Made by a program: the position numbers and the translations under genes. Positions 20,332-28,469 of a DNA stretch of 42,965 nucleotides are shown piece after piece. A model generated the notes under the pieces. That model did no database searches, was not told the origin of the DNA, and saw nothing but the letters and a program-made list of their open reading frames with translations. The DNA is from Methanosarcinales archaeon (GTDB lineage: Archaea; Halobacteriota; Syntropharchaeia; Alkanophagales; Methanospirareceae). The stretch lies in contig JAUWPM010000007.1 in NCBI GenBank assembly GCA_030611585.1, positions 1-42,965 of the forward strand, given 5' to 3'. Positions within the stretch are counted from its first letter, which is position 1, and every line of letters starts with the position of its first letter.

Positions 20332-20952
20332 ATGAAGTTGTACCGATCCATTGCTCCTGAGAAAGGACCGACGAAACTGTTCGTCGGCGGTCTGCACGGA
20401 GATGAAGGTCTGTACACCGCACCGATTCTCGAACGTTTGGCACAGGAAGAAGTATCCGCAGGAGAAGCGATAATCGTCCCCAGTCTGATCGAAAACAGCA
20501 AATACATCGGTGTCTTAACGGAACAATATTACCGAAGCGAAGCAGGTCTGCGCTTGCTCTACCTTATCCAGGAATACAACCCGAGTTTCTATTTCGAGCT
20601 GCACGCTTATGGTAAGCAGTCCTACGCACGACTAACTGATCCTGAGCGCGTGAAGAAGATCGGAGTTCCCCCGTTTGTTGATCTTGGTGATGGGATACTC
20701 ATAGGGTCTATCGCACCGATTCTGAGGCGGGAATTTACCGAGCACGATTTCTGCATGACCATTGAGATCCCGAAATGGAGCTGCGAGCGTGAGGCGATTA
20801 AAGAGCAAGTCCTGGCGATTTTGCGGATCGGTCTGATGAAACCCGAGCGAGAGGAGCTGATGCGCGAATTCAGAACGCGGTATCCAGCGCAAATAAAAAA
20901 GGCTGAGGAATTGTTCTACCAATACTACCGGCATCAGCTAAAACCGTTTTAA
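20332..20952 (+). CDS. DUF2119 family protein (carboxypeptidase/succinylglutamate desuccinylase-like)
   Basis: KLFVGGLHGDEGLYTAPIL; FYFELHAYGKQSY; 206 aa. Confidence 0.75.
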   Translation: MKLYRSIAPEKGPTKLFVGGLHGDEGLYTAPILERLAQEEVSAGEAIIVPSLIENSKYIGVLTEQYYRSEAGLRLLYLIQEYNPSFYFELHAYGKQSYARLTDPERVKKIGVPPFVDLGDGILIGSIAPILRREFTEHDFCMTIEIPKWSCEREAIKEQVLAILRIGLMKPEREELMREFRTRYPAQIKKAEELFYQYYRHQLKPF

Positions 20953-20976
20953 GTGCGATTAAAAAATAAAAAGAGG

Positions 20977-21001
20977 AAAGCTATAGCAACGCTATAGCTT
21001 T
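20977..21001. terminator. Hairpin between convergent genes (11-bp perfect stem, 3-nt loop)
   Basis: AAAGCTATAGC-AAC-GCTATAGCTTT between the convergent 20332 and 21044 ORFs. Confidence 0.5.
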
Positions 21002-21043
21002 GCTTTGGTAAGCAGTTATTTACATGAGAAGCGTAATGAACCT

Positions 21044-21262
21044 TCATTCCGCAACTACTTCTGCAAATCCAACTCTCCTCGATACTTTTGTTACCCGTAT
21101 CTTCACGGTATCTCCTTTCTTCGTGTTGGGCACAAAAACCACAAAACCCTCTACTCGAGTTATACCATCGCCTTCTCTTCCTACGTCCTCTATCGTTACG
21201 TCGTAGGTCTCACCAACGTTCAGGGGGGAATTGAATCCCCTTCTTTCTCCACTATATTCCAT
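21044..21262 (-). CDS. TRAM domain-containing RNA-binding protein
   Basis: PLNVGETYDVTIEDVGREGDGITRVEGFVVFVPNTKKGDTVKIRVTKVSRRVGFAEVV. Confidence 0.93.
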   Translation of the reverse strand: MEYSGERRGFNSPLNVGETYDVTIEDVGREGDGITRVEGFVVFVPNTKKGDTVKIRVTKVSRRVGFAEVVAE

Positions 21263-21423
21263 ACCTTACAAAGCCTCCTATTCTATTTTTGGTTGTTAGT
21301 TCGTGATGCAGCGAAAAATCGCTTCCTTTACGATAAAAGTCGCTTATTCCTCGCTACTACCACTTACTTAGTAACTTATGTAATCTCCCCATATATAAAT
21401 ATGCCACTGCTCAAGATAGTTGT

Positions 21424-21975
21424 TCAGGTGCCGTTATTCCCGCCGATGGAAACGAGCGTTACGTCAAAGATCAATGTTTTTCCCGCGAGTTCGTGATTGA
21501 AATTAATTACAACCTCTGTATCCGTGACGCTTTTTATTGTGCCACTCTGCCCCTGAGCGGTGAAAATCTTCTTACCAACTACTGGCGTAATACCCGCGGC
21601 AGTCAATTCTTCAATCGGACGAGTTATTACCCGATCCTCACGGTAGGCACCGTATGCGTCTTCCGGCGGGATGGTTAAGGTATTATTTTCACCTACTGCC
21701 ATACCCACAACGCCCTTATCAAATCCCTGGATCATCTCACCTGCACCAACCGTAAATCCAAGCGGCTGGTAATCTCTTCTTTGATTGTACATTCCCGCTG
21801 CAATCGCAACGTCCTTCACAGACGTGTCAAAAACCGTACCGTCTTCCAGTTTCCCTACGTAGTCTACCCGAACGTAGTCGCCGTTTTTAACCACTTTTAC
21901 GTTATTATTCGTTAAGCATCCGCACACTAAAATGGCGCTCGCCAGCAGCAAAAACAACGTTCCTATTTTTTTCAT
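21424..21975 (-). CDS. Secreted/lipoprotein FKBP-type peptidyl-prolyl cis-trans isomerase
   Basis: Lipobox-like LLLASAILVCGC; VKNGDYVRVDYVGKLEDGTVFDTS; FDKGVVGMAVGENNTLTIPPEDAYG; VVINFNHELAGKTLIFDVTLV. Confidence 0.93.
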   Translation of the reverse strand: MKKIGTLFLLLASAILVCGCLTNNNVKVVKNGDYVRVDYVGKLEDGTVFDTSVKDVAIAAGMYNQRRDYQPLGFTVGAGEMIQGFDKGVVGMAVGENNTLTIPPEDAYGAYREDRVITRPIEELTAAGITPVVGKKIFTAQGQSGTIKSVTDTEVVINFNHELAGKTLIFDVTLVSIGGNNGT

Positions 21976-21976
21976 T

Positions 21977-22062
21977 TGTATATAATAAAGTATAACTGCC
22001 TTCTTTTTAAGACACAGATTAACACTGATTTACACGGATTTATTTAGGTTGAACATTTTTCT
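21977..22062 (-). repeat. ACACAGATT repeat family, copy d, abutting the FKBP gene start
   Basis: gtatataataaagtataactgccttctttttaagacacagattaacactgatttacacggatttatttaggt matches copies b, c and f. Confidence 0.75.
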
Positions 22063-22110
22063 CGTCTATGGGGGTTCGAACGATTTATACTTGATAGTTC
22101 CATTAAACCT

Positions 22111-23166
22111 GTGAGAGTAAAAATGACAAAAATAGCAATCATCGGGAGTCAGCAAAGCGGAAGAACGGCCCTTACATCAAGACTGGGTAAAAAGGGAGAC
22201 GTATCCGATATTACCATGTACGATTTTGCCAAAAGTGGCATAATACTCACCGCCATTGATGCTACTGGCTATCCAAAGTCCATAAAGCCGCTTCTAACCG
22301 CGCTTAATCTCACGGATATCGCGCTTTTGTGCATTCCAACAACGGGTCCCGATGCGTACACCGGAGAATGTATCGTTGCGTTAGATCTGCTAAACTACAA
22401 ACACGGAATAATCGTGCTAACCAAATCAGACACCTCGCATCCTTACGCACTCGAAGAGTTAAAGAGGAAAATCAAAAGCGTCACTGCGGGTACCGTTCTT
22501 GAGAGCTGGGAGGACTGTATTTCCGTATCTACCACCACGTTTGAGGGGATGGAAGAGCTAAAAGAAAGGATCTTTTCGGTAGGGGCGAAAGTGGATGAAG
22601 AGGTTGCGCAATTAAACGATCTACCCGCGCGTGTGGTGGTTGACCATGTCTTTAACGTGACGGGAATTGGCTGCGTGGTTTTGGGCATTGTCCAGCAAGG
22701 TACGATACATACAAAGGATAAGATGAGTATGCTACCGATTGACAAGCCAATCGAAATACGATCGATTCAGATGCATGACGCGGATGTGAAAAGTGCAACG
22801 GCAGGTTCAAGAGTCGGACTCGCTATAAAGAATATTCAAGCAAAGGATGTGGAGCGGGGATATGTAATCTCAAACGAAGAAATTGTAGCCACCGATTTCA
22901 CGCTAAACTGCTCACTTTCACGGTTTGCAAAACCTATTGCAGTCGGAGATACGCTGCATCTCTTTGTAGGGCTTCAATCTGCACCTGTGCACGTTGAGAA
23001 GATTGTAATATGCGGAGGAGCGGATGCGGATCGTGCTGCACCAGGCAGTGAATATGTCGTAATAACGCTTTCAGGCTCGAAAAAAGTTGCGTACCGCGAA
23101 ACAGACAGGTTCATTCTCGCCAATCTGGATGAGAAGCAACGTTTTGTCGGATACGGATTAGTATAG
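22111..23166 (+). CDS. EF-Tu/SelB-like GTPase paralogue with divergent nucleotide-binding motifs
   Basis: P-loop GSQQSGRT, DATGYPKS at the DxxG region, TKSD at the NKxD position; EF-Tu domain 2-like VDHVFNVTGIGCVVLGIVQQGTIHTKDKM. Confidence 0.8.
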   Translation: MRVKMTKIAIIGSQQSGRTALTSRLGKKGDVSDITMYDFAKSGIILTAIDATGYPKSIKPLLTALNLTDIALLCIPTTGPDAYTGECIVALDLLNYKHGIIVLTKSDTSHPYALEELKRKIKSVTAGTVLESWEDCISVSTTTFEGMEELKERIFSVGAKVDEEVAQLNDLPARVVVDHVFNVTGIGCVVLGIVQQGTIHTKDKMSMLPIDKPIEIRSIQMHDADVKSATAGSRVGLAIKNIQAKDVERGYVISNEEIVATDFTLNCSLSRFAKPIAVGDTLHLFVGLQSAPVHVEKIVICGGADADRAAPGSEYVVITLSGSKKVAYRETDRFILANLDEKQRFVGYGLV

Positions 23167-23177
23167 GGATTCAATAC

Positions 23178-23972
23178 CTATTTTTCAGATATTCTTTTCT
23201 CAAGATACGCTTTTAAATGGGTTTGAATTTTTCGTATATCTTCAGTATCGGGCAGGACGGTAATGATTTTCTCGATAATCCGCCTTTGTTGAATATAAAT
23301 AAATGTCGGTGTGAAATTGATGTCAAATATCCAGCCCAGTTGCAGGAGTTTCATATCATTAAATGTTTTCAAATCATGGGAATTTGAAACCCTGTCGTTA
23401 AGGATATCATCAATAAAGCAAAGAGAATATTCAGGTGTATCGGGAAGTTCGAGTTCCAATGCTGGGTTACGATGCCTATGTCGTTCCCTATAATAATTTG
23501 TCACAACGTACCATATATCTAATTTGTCCGCATCACGTATCAATTTTAAATACCGTTCAGAGATTTCATCCGCATTGTCGGGAACTTTACGTACATTGTG
23601 ATATTCTATGGCGTTATAAACGATGGTTTGTTCCGCTTTTGTGAGTACGCTTAATATGTTTGTTTCTTTTAAAACCTTCAGCCCAAGAGTTGCATGGTTT
23701 TCCGATACCCTATCGTCAAAAGTGCCGTATGTCGTGAATTGTTCAAAACGACCTATGTCGTGAAATAATGCGATGGTGTCAGCCAGACGAAGTGCATTTT
23801 TATTGAGATTCAGCGCTTTGCATAGCCGAAGAATCTCTTTACAAACACGTAACGAATGTTCTTCTTTAAGTCTGATATTCCGTTGGGTTTTTGGATATTC
23901 GGTGTAAAAAGATTTTACATAATTCCGAAACCATGAATGGAAAAAGGCAGTGTCAACATTGTTCTCTATCAT
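23178..23972 (-). CDS. HD-domain phosphohydrolase
   Basis: KEEHSLRVCKEIL; ADTIALFHDIGRFEQFTTYGTFDD; YNAIEYHN; LIRDADKLDIW. Confidence 0.88.
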   Translation of the reverse strand: MIENNVDTAFFHSWFRNYVKSFYTEYPKTQRNIRLKEEHSLRVCKEILRLCKALNLNKNALRLADTIALFHDIGRFEQFTTYGTFDDRVSENHATLGLKVLKETNILSVLTKAEQTIVYNAIEYHNVRKVPDNADEISERYLKLIRDADKLDIWYVVTNYYRERHRHRNPALELELPDTPEYSLCFIDDILNDRVSNSHDLKTFNDMKLLQLGWIFDINFTPTFIYIQQRRIIEKIITVLPDTEDIRKIQTHLKAYLEKRISEK

Positions 23973-24003
23973 TATTATCGCTCTTGTTGTTTAGCTCTTT
24001 TTC

Positions 24004-24145
24004 ATTGTATATAACGTATAACGTTATTCCTTCTATTTGAGACACAGATTTACACGGATTTATTCTTTTGCTGTTGGGCGGGTGGGCTATTTTTAATGGC
24101 ATTACTCTTTTCATCCGTGTTAATCTGCGTTAATCTGTGTCTACA
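24004..24145 (-). repeat. ACACAGATT repeat family, copy e (divergent)
   Basis: tgtatataacgtataacgttattccttctatttgagacacagatttacacggattta...catccgtgttaatctgcgttaatctgtgtct. Confidence 0.7.
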
Positions 24146-24204
24146 AATAATTTATTTTTTCTTGTCTCGTGAGAATCTGTGTAATCTTGTGGTTATAAAA
24201 GGAG

Positions 24205-25239
24205 CTAAACAGATACGATATTATACCATCTCGCAGACCATGTCAACACTCTTATCATATCTATATTGCGCTTTTCTATCTTTGCTTTTGGATCTATACT
24301 TCTGATGAGCAATGGAAACGGATACCGGTACCCGGAATCGCCACCACCTGTAATATCCTTAACCAGATTATGCTCGCCGCTTGCAACTACCATTTTGAGT
24401 TCGTCTTTATGATCATCCACCAGCGCTTCAAATACCGCTCTTGCCTTCTCCGCATGATGCCTGACGTCCTCATCCCGGAGTCGTTCGAATCTACGCTGAC
24501 TCATCCCTCCTTTTGTGTGCTTCTCCTTTACACTACTACGAACGATCTTGTACTCAATAACTCTCTCGCGGTCGGATATTCCGATAAACGTCTCCCCGGC
24601 ATGTGCCAATAGGATGCAAATCACTTGATTCTGCTCTAATAGTTCTTGCAACTGCGTGGTATCAAAGACACGGTCGAGTTTCCATTTGGATTCAACTATC
24701 GGAAACGGCGGTGTCATAATCATGCGAACCATCCCCAGCCTTTTCATATCGTAGAAGAGCGCCATACCTGTCGGTGACTCAATCCTTTGCATCAGGTATT
24801 TGACGTCTTGTTCGAGTTCAATAATGCTTTCAAATTCATTCAGGTCGGTGAATGATTCGTTTGGGCGCAGGTAGACCGTGACAAGGTCTTCATTTCTTGA
24901 CCTGATCGAGCTAATCTGAGACAATAAGTCACAGGATTGAGCATTTGTTAATGTTACCGATCGTTTGGAGGTCTGTGCTAAGTCGTCAGTTTTTTGCGTT
25001 TCCTCTTTCTGATTCTCAAGCGTGCGTTCGAGATTGTCTATTCTTTTCTCTGCTTTTTTCAATGCCAAATCCACTTCTTGTTTATCCGATACCGCTCTTT
25101 TTGCTCGCACCTCCTGCTTCGATAATCGTGTAGAGAGCGATTTATTTTCCGGTTCAAGCTCGTTAATACGTGTTTGCAATATCCCTATCTTCTTTTCCAA
25201 TTCTTTCCGGTTAAACAGCTTGTCAAACATGCGAAGCAT
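24205..25239 (-). CDS. Vms1/Ankzf1-like (VLRF1 domain) protein, release factor/peptidyl-tRNA hydrolase-like, with N-terminal coiled coil
   Basis: Coiled-coil N-terminus; KEKHTKGGMSQRRFERLRDEDVRHHAEKARAVFEALVDDHKDELKMVVASGE resembles the VLRF1 'GxxQ/R' motif region. Confidence 0.75.
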   Translation of the reverse strand: MLRMFDKLFNRKELEKKIGILQTRINELEPENKSLSTRLSKQEVRAKRAVSDKQEVDLALKKAEKRIDNLERTLENQKEETQKTDDLAQTSKRSVTLTNAQSCDLLSQISSIRSRNEDLVTVYLRPNESFTDLNEFESIIELEQDVKYLMQRIESPTGMALFYDMKRLGMVRMIMTPPFPIVESKWKLDRVFDTTQLQELLEQNQVICILLAHAGETFIGISDRERVIEYKIVRSSVKEKHTKGGMSQRRFERLRDEDVRHHAEKARAVFEALVDDHKDELKMVVASGEHNLVKDITGGGDSGYRYPFPLLIRSIDPKAKIEKRNIDMIRVLTWSARWYNIVSV

Positions 25240-25263
25240 TTTTGATAAAACTTTCCTAAAATT

Positions 25264-25440
25264 TTATTTTTCGAAAACGTATATCAACCCCAAATTACCG
25301 CATAACGCTATCTGTCGCAATCGCCATCCCTTTGCAGCATAGCTATTCAAGATCTCCTCAATTTTCTCTTTATCTATCTTCTTCTCGCCCTCTTCCTCTT
25401 CTATGGGCAAAAACTCCACTTTGTATTTATAGCTTCTCAT
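25264..25440 (-). CDS. DUF4177-like small protein (58 aa)
   Basis: My translation is MRSYKYKVEFLPIEEEEGEKKIDKEKIEEILNSYAAKGWRLRQIALCGNLGLIYVFEK*. It overlaps the end of priL and is below the track cutoff. Confidence 0.7.
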   Translation of the reverse strand: MRSYKYKVEFLPIEEEEGEKKIDKEKIEEILNSYAAKGWRLRQIALCGNLGLIYVFEK

Positions 25441-26599
25441 TTTCCCCTTTAACCTTTTCCTTTGATTTATTCTCCAGTTCTTTCTTCTGCTTCTGCTTCT
25501 GTTTCAACTTCCGTTTGTAATAGCTTAACGGATGATTGATCCTCTCGCATACGTCGTCATTGTCAACGCAGTTGCCGTACGTCCGCATGGTCCCGCATGA
25601 CGGCGCTGTGTACTTAGTACTACTTGATTCACCTGCTATGTGCACCACCTGATACCTCGTCCGCTCCTCGTCGAAATCCGGTGAGTTCTTATAAATCTCT
25701 ATTATCTCATCCACATTGAGCCCGATGTTCAGCAAGAACGCAGTAACCGCGAATCGTGCCGTGTGCGGCACGTTGACGCCGTCTTTTAAATTGCTCAGAA
25801 TGGCAGTAATACAGGGTGGGAAGCAGCTTGGGTCCTTCACTCGGAATCCCGAACTCGTCTCGAAACCGCTATCCCCGAACTTCTTTCGCCGCTCCTCCAA
25901 TTCAGTTTCTATGTCTGCGGCATATTTACGTATTGATTTGCAGAGCGCTGCGGGAACCTCCAAAGGCATGTCTTTGCTTATCCGCGCGTATATCGCTTCC
26001 TGGATAATGCGTAGAAATTCGCCCTTCCTCAGTTTCACACGCCCCTTCTCCAACCCGCGATTCACCAGTTTCCACCGTTTATCTCGCAGATTCGACGTGA
26101 ACCGTAAATAATCAACGAACGACATCTGCACCTGCGCGAGCTCATGCGGCAACCGCGATAAATCTATTTGTATGCCGAACTCCTGCGCCGTCCCGTAAAT
26201 AATGTCGGTGCCCGCGCCGGCACCCGTGCTGGAATCCTCCAATAGTTTATTGTACGCCGATTTGGCTTCTGACAGCGCATATCTACGCACAAGGTGCGCA
26301 TTACCGATGCAGGACACTAAAATACGGGCAAACGGGTACGATAACAATTCCATCTCCGCTTGCGCCGTGCCCATGATAACCGGCTTTCCGATCGCTCCTT
26401 CCCTTATCGCTTCACGTACTCGTTCTTTACCCCGCAATCGCGCACGTTCAAACGCAGCCGAGGTGATCAAATCATCCAGCGTAACGCCAGACGCTTCTAC
26501 ATAATTCGATGCCGCAGACAGAAAGGGATAGAAGCATAGACGTGCTTCTTCTTTTACTCCTTCCTCCATCATTTCATGACGAGCCGCTGTACCGCTCAC
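25427..26599 (-). CDS. priL: DNA primase large subunit PriL
   Basis: ARLCFYPFLSAASNYV; Fe-S region DPSCFPPCITAILSNLKDGVNVPHTARFAVTAFLLNIG ... YTAPSCGTMRTYGNCV. Confidence 0.93.
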   Translation of the reverse strand: MSGTAARHEMMEEGVKEEARLCFYPFLSAASNYVEASGVTLDDLITSAAFERARLRGKERVREAIREGAIGKPVIMGTAQAEMELLSYPFARILVSCIGNAHLVRRYALSEAKSAYNKLLEDSSTGAGAGTDIIYGTAQEFGIQIDLSRLPHELAQVQMSFVDYLRFTSNLRDKRWKLVNRGLEKGRVKLRKGEFLRIIQEAIYARISKDMPLEVPAALCKSIRKYAADIETELEERRKKFGDSGFETSSGFRVKDPSCFPPCITAILSNLKDGVNVPHTARFAVTAFLLNIGLNVDEIIEIYKNSPDFDEERTRYQVVHIAGESSSTKYTAPSCGTMRTYGNCVDNDDVCERINHPLSYYKRKLKQKQKQKKELENKSKEKVKGENEKL

Positions 26600-26620
26600 G
26601 CCCCGTCTTCTTTATGTTGG

Positions 26621-27400
26621 TTATTCGGACTCTATCCGTGGCGCGAGCAGATAACTGACCTTCCCCTTGCCGTCTGCCACTTCAAAATCTACCTGTAATG
26701 GATAATCCTTACCAAGATTGAGCGTTATATTATCCGCATGGCTCATTCCTTTGCTCATTGCCGAGACGTAGTCCAGCGAGTACAACGAATGGAGCGTCCC
26801 CGGCGTCAGATGTATCAATTGCTCCTTTCTCAATCCCAACCGCAGTTTATCCATCTCGCCCTCCACCTCCATATAGAACTCCTCGCCATCCACACCAAGC
26901 ACTATGTGGTCCCCGATCTTCTCCGAAGCACGTACCGTTCTTCTGAACTCTTCCGTTTCGATGACTACCTGCACGGGGAACTCAAGCTCCGGAACCTTCG
27001 GCTCTTTCCTCAGCGAAGAGGGGTCAAGCAAGGAGATGGTATAAGTGAGACTGCCCATCCTCGTGAATAGTTTTTGAACTTGCTCATCCAGTTTCAAATT
27101 GACCTCTTCTCTACCCCCTATTCCAAGGATGTCCCGTAACTTATTGAAATCTATGCCCACCTCAGTAGCAGCCGTGGATTCGCTCGCAGCCTCCGAACCC
27201 GATCCCGATCCCGTCTCAAACCGGAACTCATCAAAAGCATCACGTTGTAACTCGAACGAAACCATTGCCACGTTTGCAGGATCAACAGCCCGGAGCTTTA
27301 AACCATCCTCCGCTACTCTTAACTTCCCTTCATCCACTACTGCGGTAATTGACTCTATACATTCTCTTAACACACTCGCATCTATCTTAGCCTCAAACAT
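26621..27400 (-). CDS. pcn: DNA polymerase sliding clamp (PCNA)
   Basis: MFEAKIDASVLRECIESITAVVDEGKLRVAEDGLKLRAVDPANVAMVSFEL; C-terminal KVSYLLAPRIES. Confidence 0.95.
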   Translation of the reverse strand: MFEAKIDASVLRECIESITAVVDEGKLRVAEDGLKLRAVDPANVAMVSFELQRDAFDEFRFETGSGSGSEAASESTAATEVGIDFNKLRDILGIGGREEVNLKLDEQVQKLFTRMGSLTYTISLLDPSSLRKEPKVPELEFPVQVVIETEEFRRTVRASEKIGDHIVLGVDGEEFYMEVEGEMDKLRLGLRKEQLIHLTPGTLHSLYSLDYVSAMSKGMSHADNITLNLGKDYPLQVDFEVADGKGKVSYLLAPRIESE

Positions 27401-27479
27401 TTCTCTCTTTTTCCTCCTATGACTTGTTATAAGTTATAATAATGAATCAATATATATTTAAAGTATTTGGTGTGATATA

Positions 27480-28340
27480 ATGCAACCCAAGCAGGATCAC
27501 AAAGCCTTAATCAAAGTTTCTGATTTAACGCACTATATGATATGCCCCCGGCTGGTTTATTTCCGTGCGCGCGGGTACGAGCAACCCAGAATAGCAGAGG
27601 GAAAAGAAAGGAGCGCAATTGAGCATATTCTGTTGAAGGAGTTGGGATTCAATATGCATAAAGTTTATGGAGGAGACAAATACGATGAGGGTGGAGAGGA
27701 GGATGAGAGAACAACAGAGGAGGAAGAAGCGGTAAAACGAGTAATTGAAGATGCCGTGGACGGCGTGGAATGGATATATAAAGACGAGCTGAAAACTGTG
27801 GATAAGGATCTTTTTGAGGCAGTAAAAAGCGATTTTTTGCACCGCATAGAAAGCCCCGAATGGCTCAGTAAGCTCAAAACCGAAGATGAATTGGCTGAGT
27901 TGGTGCGTTCCTACGGCTATGAAAGGGAGCACACAATGTTATCGGAAAAGTTGGGCATGGTCGGCAGCGTGGACAAGCTGATAAAGACAGAAGGGGAAGT
28001 TATACCGTGCGTGATAAAAACTGGTAGATGCCCTGAGTACGGCGTATGGCGAGGCGATAGGATGCAGTTGGCTGCGTATGCAATGCTCATCGAAGATGAG
28101 TTCGGAACGACGGTGCAGCGGGGATTTGTGGAATATATAAATATGAGAACTGCGGAGATTCGTGACTTGCATATAAAAAAGCGGGATAGAGCTCTTGCGT
28201 TTCAGATATTGAAGTACGTGAAGAAGATTAAGGGCGGTGTGTACCCGGAGAAAGGGGCGAATGCACCCTGCGATAGCTGTTCCTTCATAGAGATGTGCGA
28301 TACAAGAAAGACGCTGCTTTCAAAGTTGTTTGGGAAATGA
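27480..28340 (+). CDS. Cas4/Dna2-like (DUF83) RecB-family protein not associated with a CRISPR locus here
   Basis: VSDLTHYMICPRLVYF; GMVGSVDKLI; RMQLAAYAML; C-terminal Cys cluster APCDSCSFIEMC. Confidence 0.82.
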   Translation: MQPKQDHKALIKVSDLTHYMICPRLVYFRARGYEQPRIAEGKERSAIEHILLKELGFNMHKVYGGDKYDEGGEEDERTTEEEEAVKRVIEDAVDGVEWIYKDELKTVDKDLFEAVKSDFLHRIESPEWLSKLKTEDELAELVRSYGYEREHTMLSEKLGMVGSVDKLIKTEGEVIPCVIKTGRCPEYGVWRGDRMQLAAYAMLIEDEFGTTVQRGFVEYINMRTAEIRDLHIKKRDRALAFQILKYVKKIKGGVYPEKGANAPCDSCSFIEMCDTRKTLLSKLFGK

Positions 28341-28469
28341 GCTTTTCCCATAACTATTAAGTAGACGGAGGATGTATAAGTCTTTGGCGGTTTGTCCCTC
28401 CCGCTACGTTATAGAAATGGTAGAGGGCTTCGTTTCGTGGCAATCGTAAAGAAAGAAGAGGTGTTAAAA

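Noticed and set aside
27480-28340. CRISPR-Cas locus suggested by the Cas4-like gene
   Set aside because: No CRISPR array and no other cas genes on either strand in the window. The gene neighbours pcn/priL, so it is treated as a standalone DUF83 protein.
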